Origin: Hyunsoonleella ulvae | GTDB lineage: Bacteria; Bacteroidota; Bacteroidia; Flavobacteriales; Flavobacteriaceae | NCBI RefSeq assembly: GCF_016827605.1 | Contig: NZ_JAEPJQ010000002.1 | Location: forward strand, 744,001-808,000 | Direction of reading: 5' to 3' | DNA: 64,000 nucleotides | Shown: positions 51,656-61,555 of the stretch, piece after piece | How positions within the stretch are numbered: position 1 is the stretch's first letter | Layout of the letters: every line of letters starts with the position of its first letter | Made by a program: the position numbers and the translations under genes | The notes under the pieces: model-generated | What the model was told of the DNA's origin: nothing | Seen by the model: only the letters and a program-made list of their open reading frames with translations | Database searches by the model: none

Positions 51656-52594
51656 TTAGTCTAAGTCTTTATTTGAGTTGATAAATGTACTAATTTCTGT
51701 GGTGAATATTTCAGCCCCGTTTTTTAATAAATGGGTAAGATCCTTAAAGTATTGTTTGTCTTTATAAATTATATTTTTTGTGTCATACACAAAAAGTTTA
51801 TTTTCAGGCAATAAAAGCTTTTCAAATCTTTGTAAAAAATAATTATCCAATGCCTTGAAATTTGGAGATATAGCAAATATTAATTCAATATTGTTTTCTT
51901 TGCACATATTTTGAATATCTAATAAAGTTTCTAGTTTCTCTGGTATTTCTATTGAAATATCATAAGTTACCAAATCATCTTCTTCTTGATATTTAAAAAA
52001 GCCTTCTTCCAGTTTATTAGTTCTGGATAAAAAAGGACTAGACCCACTAGAATCTATGGGATTTTTGTGTTTATTGTTAAATTTCTTAAATCTAAAGTCA
52101 CATTTACTTAGGCGCGCCGAATAGAGTAACTTAGATAAAACCGTTCGTTTATCTAACTCTATCAATTCATCATTAATATAATTATACTTTGATAAAGGGT
52201 ACAATCTATCATAACGAAAAATTAATGTTTTCTCAGGAACTAACTCTTTAGTATTATCAATGACCAAAATTATCTTTTCAGGGGCTTTGTTATATCTTAA
52301 TAATGTTTTTAACATAAATGCCTTAAACTGAATGTTTGCTCCTAAATAAGATAAGTTATATGATGTTAAACCTGTTTCGTTTTCTAATTGTCCTGCAAGT
52401 ACATTACCAGCTCCTTTAGATGAACCAAGTACAACAAGTTGTTTGTTTATTTGCCCTTTTAAGACATCCTCCAATCGTTTATCATATTCCCTATCAGGAG
52501 TTTTATGTAAAAGTATATAAGCACTCTTTTCTAAAATAAAAAAAGCCAATGCATAAAGAAAAATCTTTGTTATAAACCTCTTCATTTTAGACAT
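51656..52594 (-). CDS. SGNH-like membrane-anchored partner of MBOAT O-acyltransferase
   Basis: 312 residues. One N-terminal membrane helix ([18 protein letters not shown]) precedes a periplasmic domain. [14 protein letters not shown] fits a block I-type GDSL/SGNH serine, and [19 protein letters not shown] gives a D-x-x-H end like the catalytic Asp-His of SGNH acyltransferases. It lies two bases after an MBOAT gene, and such pairs acetylate polysaccharides (compare AlgI with AlgJ/AlgX, or PatA/PatB). The domain call rests on these short motifs plus context. Confidence 0.65.
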   Translation of the reverse strand: MSKMKRFITKIFLYALAFFILEKSAYILLHKTPDREYDKRLEDVLKGQINKQLVVLGSSKGAGNVLAGQLENETGLTSYNLSYLGANIQFKAFMLKTLLRYNKAPEKIILVIDNTKELVPEKTLIFRYDRLYPLSKYNYINDELIELDKRTVLSKLLYSARLSKCDFRFKKFNNKHKNPIDSSGSSPFLSRTNKLEEGFFKYQEEDDLVTYDISIEIPEKLETLLDIQNMCKENNIELIFAISPNFKALDNYFLQRFEKLLLPENKLFVYDTKNIIYKDKQYFKDLTHLLKNGAEIFTTEISTFINSNKDLD

Positions 52595-52596
52595 TA

Positions 52597-54036
52597 TTAA
52601 AACTGAAAATATATAAATTCTTCAGATGTACCATTACTAAATATTAATATAAGAACAATTAAAATCATATAAAACCCTAATCTTAATATTTTATTTTTAT
52701 TAAAAAACAATTGTTCCAATGCATATTTTTGATGTCTTCCACACCATTCAATACAAATAAAACACATAATCAAAACAATCAAATATGAAGGTCTTATTTC
52801 AGGTAATTTAAATAGGTTTTTTATAAATAGATTTTTTAAAAAACCTATAGCATGAGGGACACTTTCTGATCTAAAAAACACCCAAGACATTACAATGAGT
52901 AAAAATGTTACTATGATTTGAAGCAGTTCTTTTATATTTGGCAGTATTTTATTTTCAGCAACAACATCCAAGTTATATCTATTGCGGTTGGTTAGCAATA
53001 ATGGTATAAAATATAAGGCATTTAAAAAACCCCAAATAATATATGTCCAATTTGCACCATGCCAAAAGCCACTTACTATAAAAATCACAAAAATATTTCT
53101 AACTTTTAACCATTTACTTACCCTACTACCGCCCAAAGGTATATATACATAGTCTCTAAACCATGTTGATAATGATATGTGCCAACGTCTCCAAAATTCT
53201 GCTACATCTCTTGAAAAATAAGGAAATGCAAAGTTTTGTTTTAAGTTAAAACCTAGCAACCTTGCTGTACCTATTGCTATATCTGAATAGCCAGAAAAAT
53301 CTCCATAAATTTGAAAAGTAAAAAACAAAGCTCCCATGATTAAGGTACTGCCCGAATAATCAACGTAATTATTAAAAATCACATTAGCATATTCAGCACA
53401 ACTATCAGCAATAACTACTTTTTTAAATAATCCCCATAGTATTTGTCTACAGCCATCTACAGCTTTCTTATATTCAAATTTTCTTATCTTATAAAATTGC
53501 GGTAAAAGATTAGTTGCTCTTTCAATTGGTCCAGCAACAAGTTGAGGAAAAAAGCTAATAAACGCAAAAAAAGAGACAATATCTTTCGTGGGTTCGAGTT
53601 TCTTTTTGTAGACATCAATCGTATAACTTAATGTTTGAAATGTATAAAAACTAATACCTACTGGGAGTATAATATTTAATGTATTACTCTGAATTTTACT
53701 GCCAAATAAAGAAAATACAGCAACAAAATTATCTACAAAAAAGTTATAGTATTTGAAAAAGCCCAAAAATCCGAGATTAACAGCTATACTTATCCAAAGA
53801 AAAACTTTTCTGTTGATGTCTTTAGTTTCATCTTTTAATTTTAACGCTACTGTATAATCTATAAATGAACTAAAAATAATTAGTAGCAAAAACCTCCAAT
53901 CCCACCAACCATAAAACACATAGCTTACAATTAAAAGCAGCGTATTTTGTTGTTTTAGCTTTTTTTGAAAAACAAACCAATACAGTAAAAAAACAACTGG
54001 GAGAAAAATTGCAAAGTCTAAGGAGTTAAATAACAT
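52597..54036 (-). CDS. MBOAT-family O-acyltransferase (AlgI-like)
   Basis: 479 residues with about ten to twelve membrane helices. The MBOAT motifs are intact: ILPVGISFYTFQTLSYTIDV, FFPQLVAGPIERATNLLPQF, EFWRRWHISLSTWFRDYVYI followed by PLGGSR, and the catalytic His in SGFWHGANWTYIIWG. It passes acyl groups, probably acetyl, across the inner membrane for transfer to the polysaccharide by the SGNH-like partner downstream. Length and motifs are normal for the AlgI branch. Confidence 0.93.
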   Translation of the reverse strand: MLFNSLDFAIFLPVVFLLYWFVFQKKLKQQNTLLLIVSYVFYGWWDWRFLLLIIFSSFIDYTVALKLKDETKDINRKVFLWISIAVNLGFLGFFKYYNFFVDNFVAVFSLFGSKIQSNTLNIILPVGISFYTFQTLSYTIDVYKKKLEPTKDIVSFFAFISFFPQLVAGPIERATNLLPQFYKIRKFEYKKAVDGCRQILWGLFKKVVIADSCAEYANVIFNNYVDYSGSTLIMGALFFTFQIYGDFSGYSDIAIGTARLLGFNLKQNFAFPYFSRDVAEFWRRWHISLSTWFRDYVYIPLGGSRVSKWLKVRNIFVIFIVSGFWHGANWTYIIWGFLNALYFIPLLLTNRNRYNLDVVAENKILPNIKELLQIIVTFLLIVMSWVFFRSESVPHAIGFLKNLFIKNLFKLPEIRPSYLIVLIMCFICIEWCGRHQKYALEQLFFNKNKILRLGFYMILIVLILIFSNGTSEEFIYFQF

Positions 54037-54057
54037 TTAATTAAATAGCTTATTTGT

Positions 54058-55026
54058 TTATCTATTTAGTTTTCTTTTAACCTTTCTTAAAATTCGTTGT
54101 AGGTCTATAAAAGAGGGATAATTATCATAGTATGCATTTCCTCCTTTAAAATGAAACTCTACTTTTTTATTGATACTACTTACACCCTGTTTTGCCTCTA
54201 CTGCTCTAATTTGGCTTACTATAAAAGGAAAGAGTTGATATTTATCGAGAAATAAGTTTCTGGCTTCCACTAGAGCTTCTATTTTTTCATTGTACACTTG
54301 TGAGTTAAGCGTTTCTTTTAAAAATGTTTTAATATACTTATCTGATGGATCAATCTGTATTATGGCTTCTTTAGGAAAATATTCTTCAATTCTATTGCAA
54401 CCAAAATATAATGGTACCGTATAACTCAAAAAACAATCTGATATTTTTTCTGTCCAATTGTATGGGTTTTTAAAATTTTCATAAGCAATAGCATACTTCG
54501 CCGTTTTCATCACATCCCATTTACTTTCAACCTCCTTAATCCCCCTACCGCAAATATCCATAAACGGTAAATCTCTGATTAATTCTAGGAAATCCATTCG
54601 CATATTATGCTGTTTAGAACTTCTTTGGCTACTTGTTACCCAAGCAATTTTATCCTTCTTATCTAAATGCTCAGGTTTTAAGTGTTTAAAATAATCATAA
54701 TCTTTATCTAAGTGCCAAGGCAAAACAGGATGGGATTTTACAAATTTGCCTTCATTTTTTATTTGGTTGTAAATTATTGAAACCTGCTTATTGGCGTATT
54801 GTCTATATTTAGATATTTCGTTGGCTGGCTCTAAACATATATGTATAATATTGTTAGGGTTAACCTTAACATGTATATCTTTTTTAGGATAATCTAATAT
54901 GACTAAAAAATCACACTCCTTAACTTCATCTTCAGTAAAAGTAATTCCATCCCAGATGAAGGATTGTCTTGGGGTTTGCCTTTTTATATCTGGGTATTTA
55001 TAATATCTACATATTCTAACTATCAT
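54058..55026 (-). CDS. GT10 family fucosyltransferase
   Basis: 322 residues. The alpha-1,3/4-fucosyltransferase core is visible: KIAWVTSSQRSSKQHNMRMD, MDICGRGIKEVESKWDVM, KYAIAYENFKNPYNWTEKIS and SYTVPLYFGCNRIEEYFPKE. These segments include the conserved Glu-Asn and Thr/Trp-Glu-Lys of the GDP-fucose site. Length is typical of bacterial GT10 enzymes. The donor is GDP-fucose or a near relative, consistent with gmd downstream. A second, partial GT10 gene lies at the right edge of the window. It overlaps the next GT2 gene by four bases. Confidence 0.88.
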   Translation of the reverse strand: MIVRICRYYKYPDIKRQTPRQSFIWDGITFTEDEVKECDFLVILDYPKKDIHVKVNPNNIIHICLEPANEISKYRQYANKQVSIIYNQIKNEGKFVKSHPVLPWHLDKDYDYFKHLKPEHLDKKDKIAWVTSSQRSSKQHNMRMDFLELIRDLPFMDICGRGIKEVESKWDVMKTAKYAIAYENFKNPYNWTEKISDCFLSYTVPLYFGCNRIEEYFPKEAIIQIDPSDKYIKTFLKETLNSQVYNEKIEALVEARNLFLDKYQLFPFIVSQIRAVEAKQGVSSINKKVEFHFKGGNAYYDNYPSFIDLQRILRKVKRKLNR

Positions 55027-55928
55027 TTGCTTTTATTGCTTGTAGTGGTATTATATTGTAATCGCTTTAAATTAAATCGCTGAGTAATGGTTTCTCTTTT
55101 TACGGGTCTTCTGTATTTAAAAATTTCAGGTAAATTGTGCAATGTTGAAAATGCAACCTTACAAAAACTTGTAAAATAGTATCTATTTGTAATTGCATAC
55201 TTTTTAAAATTATGCCATAATGTTTTCATAACCTTAAAGAAGGGATGTGGATAATAAACTAAATAGAGGCGAATAGTATTTTTTAATAAATGTTCAAAAC
55301 GAAAATAATTTCTGCCTTGCTCCTTCCTCTTGTTTGTATTTACCCTATGATTTACAATAATATTAGGTTGGAAAAATATAGCATAACCTAAATCTAAAAC
55401 CTCCAAAGATAATGCTGGTTCTTCTCCATAAATATCAATCCAAACTGGAAAACCCCGCGTTTTATTATATACTTGCTTTAAGATGGCAAATCCACATCCA
55501 ACAAAATCATTGGTAAAATAGGATTCTTTATCCTCTACAAGTTTCATAGCGTCAGCATCTGTTTCAAATACACCCCGAATCTCCTGAAAGGCTATTATAC
55601 CAATATTTGAATTGCTTTTAAATGTCGTTTCTATTTCATTAATAAAATTTGAGCTTACTGGATGAGCATCATCGTCTAATCCTACCAAAATATTGCCTTT
55701 GGCCTTTTTGTACAATATCTGTCTTGAAGGAGATGCGCTGATACTGTTTTTAGAAACTGTCCATCTAATCCAATCATAATCTTTTATGATTTTTTCAGTA
55801 TTTATACATCCATCAATAAAAACTAAAACTTCATGAATCTTTTTGTCTATGATGGCTTCAAGTTTTTCTAGAGTAAATTCTAATTCTTTTACTCTGTTTT
55901 TAGTTACAATTAGAAAAGAAATTTGCAT
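55023..55928 (-). CDS. Glycosyltransferase family 2
   Basis: 301 residues. ISFLIVTKNRVKELEFTLEK, then VLVFIDGC, then KAKGNILVGLDDDAHP (DDD motif), then IDIYGEEPALSLEVLDLG (ED motif). The C-terminal third is basic and aromatic, probably membrane-associated (FRFEHLLKNTIRLYLVYYPH). Cytoplasmic inverting enzyme with unknown donor. It is part of a run of tightly packed glycosyltransferase genes. Confidence 0.87.
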   Translation of the reverse strand: MQISFLIVTKNRVKELEFTLEKLEAIIDKKIHEVLVFIDGCINTEKIIKDYDWIRWTVSKNSISASPSRQILYKKAKGNILVGLDDDAHPVSSNFINEIETTFKSNSNIGIIAFQEIRGVFETDADAMKLVEDKESYFTNDFVGCGFAILKQVYNKTRGFPVWIDIYGEEPALSLEVLDLGYAIFFQPNIIVNHRVNTNKRKEQGRNYFRFEHLLKNTIRLYLVYYPHPFFKVMKTLWHNFKKYAITNRYYFTSFCKVAFSTLHNLPEIFKYRRPVKRETITQRFNLKRLQYNTTTSNKSK

Positions 55929-55932
55929 GGAT

Positions 55933-57078
55933 TTACGAATTTGTAACTATATTTTTATAAATGGCATGAATCTTTGGAGCTAATATACTGCGTTTGTAGT
56001 TTTTATTAATAAAACTAGTATTATACTCTTGAACTTCTTTACGAAACATCATATCCCCAATAGCTTTCTCAATCCACACAGCAATCTCTCTATGATCTAA
56101 AGGATTCTCAATTAAATATCCATTAATCCCATGTTGTATAACTTCAGCAGTAGCTTCTCCTGGGTTAGATTGAATTGGAAATGCCCCCATACCCATAGCC
56201 TCAAGTAAAGTATTTGGCATGCCATCAGACAGATTATTACCAATATGTATTATACTTTTACCCATGAGCTCTAATAAATCTTTATTTAAAATATGGGTAT
56301 GCCTTGGTAATACCTTAAACGATATTTCTTTAAAGATTTTAGATGAGTTTATATACTCCTCTACTTCTTTATCCGCACTATAAACAACTACTTGTAACTC
56401 CTTAATTTTTTGACTTAATAGTTCTATTGCTTTAACAATTTGGATAGCCTCACCAACATCATATTGATATCCTTTTAATAATATTATATCTCTTTTTTCG
56501 AGGTCTAAAATATGTTTGGTATTAATTTCAATACCACCATTTCCTGGAAAAACTCCTAAAAATGTTTTACTATACCCATATTTTAAAGCCAATTGATAAT
56601 CTCTTTCACAATCTGTAATTAAATAATCTACTCGCTTTAAAAATAGTTTCACTTTTTCTATTGATATACCTCTTTGTTCAAAATAATACATATCACTTCC
56701 CCATGATGAATATATAAATGGGATATCATTTTCTTGCATTATATTTAAGATTGGAAATCCTGAAAGCTGCATTTCAAAACAATGTATAATATCTGGATTA
56801 ATGCTGCGGATTACTTTTTTAAAAGCAGCGTCTATTTTACGTTCATTAAACTTCTGTATGAAATTGTAAATTTCAGGAAACCTTTTCTTTAGACCAATTC
56901 TAAAAGGGAAATCAAACCTTAACTTCCAGCCTTTTATCTGTTCAACATCCTTTATCCTGTGAGACTTAGGGCCACTATCCATAACATCAAACCAATACAC
57001 TTCATGACCTGAATCTTTTAGCTGATTTACCCATTGAAAAAAATGATGATTTGGTATAGCAACCATTAATATTTTCAT
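55933..57078 (-). CDS. Glycosyltransferase family 4
   Basis: 381 residues. MVAIPNHHFFQWVNQLKDSG begins the acceptor domain, with HCFEMQLSGFPILNIM. The donor domain has ILLKGYQYDVGEAIQIVKAI, VLPRHTHILNKDLLELMGKS and HIGNNLSDGMPNTLLEAMGM followed by GAFPIQSNPGEATAEVI. Full length, no membrane helix. Sugar specificity unknown. Confidence 0.88.
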   Translation of the reverse strand: MKILMVAIPNHHFFQWVNQLKDSGHEVYWFDVMDSGPKSHRIKDVEQIKGWKLRFDFPFRIGLKKRFPEIYNFIQKFNERKIDAAFKKVIRSINPDIIHCFEMQLSGFPILNIMQENDIPFIYSSWGSDMYYFEQRGISIEKVKLFLKRVDYLITDCERDYQLALKYGYSKTFLGVFPGNGGIEINTKHILDLEKRDIILLKGYQYDVGEAIQIVKAIELLSQKIKELQVVVYSADKEVEEYINSSKIFKEISFKVLPRHTHILNKDLLELMGKSIIHIGNNLSDGMPNTLLEAMGMGAFPIQSNPGEATAEVIQHGINGYLIENPLDHREIAVWIEKAIGDMMFRKEVQEYNTSFINKNYKRSILAPKIHAIYKNIVTNS

Positions 57079-57081
57079 TAG

Positions 57082-58029
57082 CTATATTTTAAATAATGGC
57101 TTAAACTTTGTGTCTCCTCTTTTTATTAGTTTAAATAGCTTATAAAAAAATTTAACTCTAAAGTACTTCAGTTTCAACTTTTTTGAGTAGCATAAATGCT
57201 CCGTATCAATAAAGTGTAAGCACTCTTTAGAAGCTTTGAAATTTCGCTCAGCTAAGGCTTGCCTAAAAACGCCAAGTGTCATTTTTAGTATTGCCAATTT
57301 AACCTTTTTTGCTTGTGACAATTTTAAAACGGTACGTTTTGCTTCTAAAAAAGAGTGCAAACCATAGGTTACATTTCTATAAAAACTATTTGTAGACGAT
57401 GTCTCTCCTACTCTATAAAAAATTAATGTCTTATTTACCAATGCTACTTTTTTAGTTTTAAAAAGTGCTCTAGCGTAAAGTTCATGATCTTCTAAAATAT
57501 GTAAATCTTCGCGAATAGGTAAGTGAGGTTTTAAACTGGAAACTCTCCAAAGTGGGGCTACCATCATCATTGGAAATTTTCCTGTAACAAAATCTTCAAA
57601 AATGTTTTCTGATTTGATAAGCTCTTCTTTATCTTCTTTTAAAAACTGCTCCTCTTTAAATTTCCCCTTAAATGATTGCAATTTACATACTGTTAAATCA
57701 TTGTTTTTTATAGCAGCTATTTTCAGTTCTAGGTGATTTGGATGCATTATATCATCACTATCAAAAAACTGTATATACTCCCCTTTTATCTTCGTTATCG
57801 CAAAATTTCTACATGCACTAGGGCCCTTTGTTATATTTTCTGGTCGTTTGTACAAATGAAAACGTGAATCTTTATCTATAAGAGATTGTGTTTTCATAAA
57901 TGTATTGTCTGTACTTCCATCATCAATAATCACACATTCCCAATTGCCATAGGTTTGGTTTTTAATAGATATGATTGTTTCTTCTATTAAATGTGCCCGA
58001 TTAAATATTGGCATTATAACAGAAACCAC
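57082..58029 (-). CDS. Glycosyltransferase family 2 (tandem paralogue A)
   Basis: 315 residues. SVIMPIFNRAHLIEETIISI, then WECVIIDDGSTDNTF, then IKGEYIQFFDSDDIMHP (DSDD motif), then LHILEDHELYARALF. It closely resembles the next gene upstream in its first 110 residues, so the pair probably arose by duplication. The start overlaps the neighbour's stop by one base. Donor unknown. Confidence 0.9.
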   Translation of the reverse strand: MVSVIMPIFNRAHLIEETIISIKNQTYGNWECVIIDDGSTDNTFMKTQSLIDKDSRFHLYKRPENITKGPSACRNFAITKIKGEYIQFFDSDDIMHPNHLELKIAAIKNNDLTVCKLQSFKGKFKEEQFLKEDKEELIKSENIFEDFVTGKFPMMMVAPLWRVSSLKPHLPIREDLHILEDHELYARALFKTKKVALVNKTLIFYRVGETSSTNSFYRNVTYGLHSFLEAKRTVLKLSQAKKVKLAILKMTLGVFRQALAERNFKASKECLHFIDTEHLCYSKKLKLKYFRVKFFYKLFKLIKRGDTKFKPLFKI

Positions 58030-58985
58030 TACCTAAAAAGTATTATTTTAAATAAATATAATTGAGATTTAGCTATATCCATCAATTTAATTTGCGGACT
58101 GGAATAAATACAATACAGTTTAGCAAAATATACTCCATAATCTTTCATACGTTCAATGATTTTTTTTTCAAATCGTAAACCTGCATAAAATGCCCAAAGT
58201 GCTTTTTTAGAAATCGTTTTATGAAATTTTCCTCCAACATCAATATTACATTCTTTTGCTAGTTTCAAACATTGATACCTATAAAAAAAAACATCATATA
58301 ACTTATTTTTGGTAATATTTTCCTTTGCACTAATTTGACTTGCATGCCCGTCTCCACTTCTTATTGTTGCCAATATATTATCTATAATTATGACGTTTAA
58401 TGTCTTTACAGCTAACATTCTAATATGAAACTCGTTATCTTGATAACGCATTATTTGAGTATCAAAAAGAGGTTTACCTTCAAGAAATTCCCTATTCCAC
58501 ATAAAACCACAAGTTTGAATTTCTATATTTTCCATAGCATAATTATAAAATAAAGAGTTTCCATTTTTATATTCAAACTTGCTTTCTCTATAACGCTCCA
58601 ATTGGTAGTTAGCATAATTATTACGATGAATAACCGCATCCGTATTAGCTTTAAATGCTTCTACTTTTTGCTCCAAAAAAGTAGACATCATAATGTCATC
58701 ACTATCAAACCAATTCACATACTTACCTTTAGCTAATGTAAATCCATAATTACGACAGCTATTAGATCCTTTTTGTAAAGATTCTGGCCTTTTATAGAAT
58801 TGAATTCTATTATCTCTTTTTAAATACTCATTAATTGTATCCTCTGTAGAATCATCACTACCATCATCTACAACTATGCATTCCCAGTTTTTATATGTCT
58901 GATTTAAAATTGAGTTTAGGGTAGTTTTAATAATTTGCCTTCTATTAAAAACAGGAACTATTATGGAAACTAATGGTTTTGACAC
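58029..58985 (-). CDS. Glycosyltransferase family 2 (tandem paralogue B)
   Basis: 318 residues. VSIIVPVFNRRQIIKTTLNS, WECIVVDDGSDDSTED, LAKGKYVNWFDSDDIMMSTF and MRYQDNEFHIRMLAVKTL. It is a paralogue of the gene immediately downstream; the C-terminal halves are more diverged, which suggests different acceptors. One-base overlaps with both neighbours point to coupled translation. Confidence 0.9.
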   Translation of the reverse strand: MSKPLVSIIVPVFNRRQIIKTTLNSILNQTYKNWECIVVDDGSDDSTEDTINEYLKRDNRIQFYKRPESLQKGSNSCRNYGFTLAKGKYVNWFDSDDIMMSTFLEQKVEAFKANTDAVIHRNNYANYQLERYRESKFEYKNGNSLFYNYAMENIEIQTCGFMWNREFLEGKPLFDTQIMRYQDNEFHIRMLAVKTLNVIIIDNILATIRSGDGHASQISAKENITKNKLYDVFFYRYQCLKLAKECNIDVGGKFHKTISKKALWAFYAGLRFEKKIIERMKDYGVYFAKLYCIYSSPQIKLMDIAKSQLYLFKIILFR

Positions 58986-59707
58986 TATAATGACATTATA
59001 TGTTTATATTGCTTAGTAGCTATTAAAAATACACTTTTATTACCAATATATTCTTTGGCAAACACCTCTATATCCTTAGATTTAAATATCTTAACGAGTT
59101 CTTGAGCTGTTTGTTTCTCTCCATTTCTATCATAATCATCCATCAAGATTATAAACCTACTCATGCTATTAAACTTGCTTGCTAGGTTTACAATATCGTA
59201 TCTTGAATATTTTGGTGTTCCAAAAGGTCCATCAATGATATACAAATCATAAATTTCTAAAATTACGTTTTCAACGTTGTTGTATCCATACGTAATATTT
59301 TCATGTACCTCATTCTCCACTAAACTTAAAACTTGAATATCTACTTGTTTGGATATTTTGAAATTTTCTAAAAATAATGATGTCCATTTATCATCATGCT
59401 CAATCGTTTTTAATGTAGATTCTTTAAGGTAATTATCAATGAATATTGATATAAATTTTGTGGATTCCCCCAAACCAAATTCAATTATCTTTTTAGGTTT
59501 AAAATCGGTCAGAATTCTATTCAACAAATAAAAAAATGTATAATTCCCAGCCCATCTACCTACATTTAATGGCAAGGCTTCTATTGATGTTTTTCCCCTG
59601 ATGCTATCGTGGTATATTTGAGCCCATTCTAATTCTTTCAAGAGCAAGTAAGACTTTTTTTGAGTCTTTCTATGTTCTCTTATTAGCTTTTTAATTTTTT
59701 TTATCAT
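58985..59707 (-). CDS. Methyltransferase-like protein (class I Rossmann fold)
   Basis: 240 residues, no signal peptide. KKIIEFGLGESTKFISIFID resembles a SAM-binding glycine-rich loop, LKTIEHDDKWTSLFLENF fits the acidic second strand, and IYDLYIIDGPFGTPKYSRYD with RFIILMDDYDRNGEKQTAQE gives the later strands. The pattern is close to the Methyltransf_24-like proteins of polysaccharide loci. It may O-methylate a sugar or act on a precursor. Specific role unassigned. Confidence 0.65.
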   Translation of the reverse strand: MIKKIKKLIREHRKTQKKSYLLLKELEWAQIYHDSIRGKTSIEALPLNVGRWAGNYTFFYLLNRILTDFKPKKIIEFGLGESTKFISIFIDNYLKESTLKTIEHDDKWTSLFLENFKISKQVDIQVLSLVENEVHENITYGYNNVENVILEIYDLYIIDGPFGTPKYSRYDIVNLASKFNSMSRFIILMDDYDRNGEKQTAQELVKIFKSKDIEVFAKEYIGNKSVFLIATKQYKHIMSL

Positions 59708-60726
59708 TTCTTATAAAATATCCAAGACTTAAAATATAATTTCCATTTCTCTATGATAGAAAAATCTATTGATGTTAATTTAGAAACAGATTTAAACTCT
59801 TTAATTATTTTAGGAGAGTAGCTTCTATTAGCTTTAAAATATTGATTAATATTCTTTCTCTCTTGATATTCTAAAAATTCTTTCAATACTTTAGGCTTAA
59901 AATATTCATCTTCATTACTGTTCAAAATTCGTTTTTTTAAATGAATCAAAACAAGTAACTCCTCAAAAACTAATCTTTCTGTAAATGAAAACTGCTTAAT
60001 ATATGCTTGCTTTTCTTCATGAGAATAATCAAACCTTAATCGAGATATCATATTAAATCTTGACTTACTAGCACTATAACGTTGTTTCTCTCTTTGGGTA
60101 ATTGACACTTGATCCTTATGAACCCTATAAAGGAATAGCACCTCTTGGAGGTTATACAACTTACCTCTTTTAGATAATCTAACCCACAAATCATAATCTT
60201 CTGCAGGCTCATATTCTGTATTATATGAAATATTATATGCATCTAAGGTTGCTTTTCTTATCATTGCAGTTGGATGCCCAATACATGAATTTTTCAACAA
60301 CTCTTGCTTTATTTCTTTATGATTTTCTGGGGCTTGGATAATTGTATCTGTACCTAAAATTTTAAATATAGTTCCACAAACTACAATATCAGTATTGTTT
60401 TCTAAAACTGTTATTTGTTTTTCAAAGCGGTTGGGTAAACTAAAATCATCCCCATCCATCCGTGCTATATACTTTCCGCTTGCTATAGTTAATCCATAAT
60501 TTAAACTATCTGTGTACCCAGAATTTTCAGGTTTTACAATAAGTTTTATCCTTTCATCATTAAAAAACTTTATTATCTCTACTGTTTTATCTGTACTACA
60601 GTCATCAATTATTATACATTCAAAAAAAGGGTACGTTTGATCTAAAATACTTTTAACAGCATCATATACATAAGCTTCACAATTATAAGTTGGAATTAGT
60701 ACAGATATTAAGGGATTTTTGTCCAT
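59704..60726 (-). CDS. Glycosyltransferase family 2
   Basis: 340 residues. LISVLIPTYNCEAYVYDAVK, ECIIIDDCSTDKTVEIIK, ASGKYIARMDGDDFSLPNRF (DGDD motif), then EYEPAEDYDLWVRLSKRG (ED motif) and an LYRVHKDQVS segment common in this subgroup. Cytoplasmic inverting enzyme, donor unknown. Overlaps the methyltransferase-like gene by four bases. Confidence 0.9.
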   Translation of the reverse strand: MDKNPLISVLIPTYNCEAYVYDAVKSILDQTYPFFECIIIDDCSTDKTVEIIKFFNDERIKLIVKPENSGYTDSLNYGLTIASGKYIARMDGDDFSLPNRFEKQITVLENNTDIVVCGTIFKILGTDTIIQAPENHKEIKQELLKNSCIGHPTAMIRKATLDAYNISYNTEYEPAEDYDLWVRLSKRGKLYNLQEVLFLYRVHKDQVSITQREKQRYSASKSRFNMISRLRFDYSHEEKQAYIKQFSFTERLVFEELLVLIHLKKRILNSNEDEYFKPKVLKEFLEYQERKNINQYFKANRSYSPKIIKEFKSVSKLTSIDFSIIEKWKLYFKSWIFYKK

Positions 60727-60727
60727 A

Positions 60728-61549
60728 TCAAAATGTTATCCAAGTATTTGGTATTACATCCGTAAAATCATAAGTACTACCATTAAACCATTTTTTAGGG
60801 GCACACACAAATTTATCTTCACTGGTGTTTAACCAAGCTGCCCACCAACTAAAACTACTATTTGCTATAATGTTGTGTTTACATCGAGACATTAGCAACA
60901 TATCTTGATATGCTGTGGAAGCAGTATTAAAATCTACATAAATAGTTTTAAAATTAGTTTTAAAATTAGTTTTAACCCAGTCCATATCATCAGAAAAACA
61001 ATAGTATATAGGATTATCCACTTTACTTTCAATGAATTGCATTGCCCTCTCATAATACTCTTCCTTGGAAGTGTTATGGACATCATGCTTTAAAAAATCG
61101 CCTCTTCTAATATGTATAGATATGGCATTAACTTTTGAAATTTCATTTAAAAGAGAGACAGTTTCTGGGCTTAGTGGGGATATAGTCTTAAAGTCATTTA
61201 AAATAACTTTTCGATACTTTTTAAAATATTTCTCAGATTGAAAATAGCCTGATAAAAATACGTTTTTAGTTTTATTATCCCACAATGAAGCATCATATCT
61301 GAAGGATGATTCTTTATAATACTTATTTAGCCCTATTTTATTGGTTATTTTTTTTAACCACTTCGGAGGACTTTTAAAACTTCCTGCTTTGATATTAAAG
61401 TGATGTAAATCATAGTTATGTAAGGAGTAATTTTTAAAAGCTGAAGTGTCTAGGTATAACTTCTGCTTTCTTTTCTGCGCAATAGCTTTTGCTGTTGCAT
61501 ATTGAAACATTTGGTTTCCTAGTCCTCCTATAAGTTTAACTACTACCAC
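60728..61549 (-). CDS. GT11 family alpha-1,2-fucosyltransferase-like enzyme
   Basis: 273 residues. VVKLIGGLGNQMFQYATAKA is the GT11 N-terminal signature. Further motifs are FLSGYFQSEKYF, AISIHIRRGDFLKHD (the GDP-binding His-x-Arg-Arg-Gly), YYCFSDDMDWVK and ANSSFSWWAAWLN. It transfers L-fucose, or the 3-deoxy analogue colitose in some O-antigens, in alpha-1,2 linkage. Together with two GT10 genes and gmd it shows that a GDP-deoxyhexose is used heavily in this cluster. Confidence 0.93.
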   Translation of the reverse strand: MVVVKLIGGLGNQMFQYATAKAIAQKRKQKLYLDTSAFKNYSLHNYDLHHFNIKAGSFKSPPKWLKKITNKIGLNKYYKESSFRYDASLWDNKTKNVFLSGYFQSEKYFKKYRKVILNDFKTISPLSPETVSLLNEISKVNAISIHIRRGDFLKHDVHNTSKEEYYERAMQFIESKVDNPIYYCFSDDMDWVKTNFKTNFKTIYVDFNTASTAYQDMLLMSRCKHNIIANSSFSWWAAWLNTSEDKFVCAPKKWFNGSTYDFTDVIPNTWITF

Positions 61550-61555
61550 TATGTA

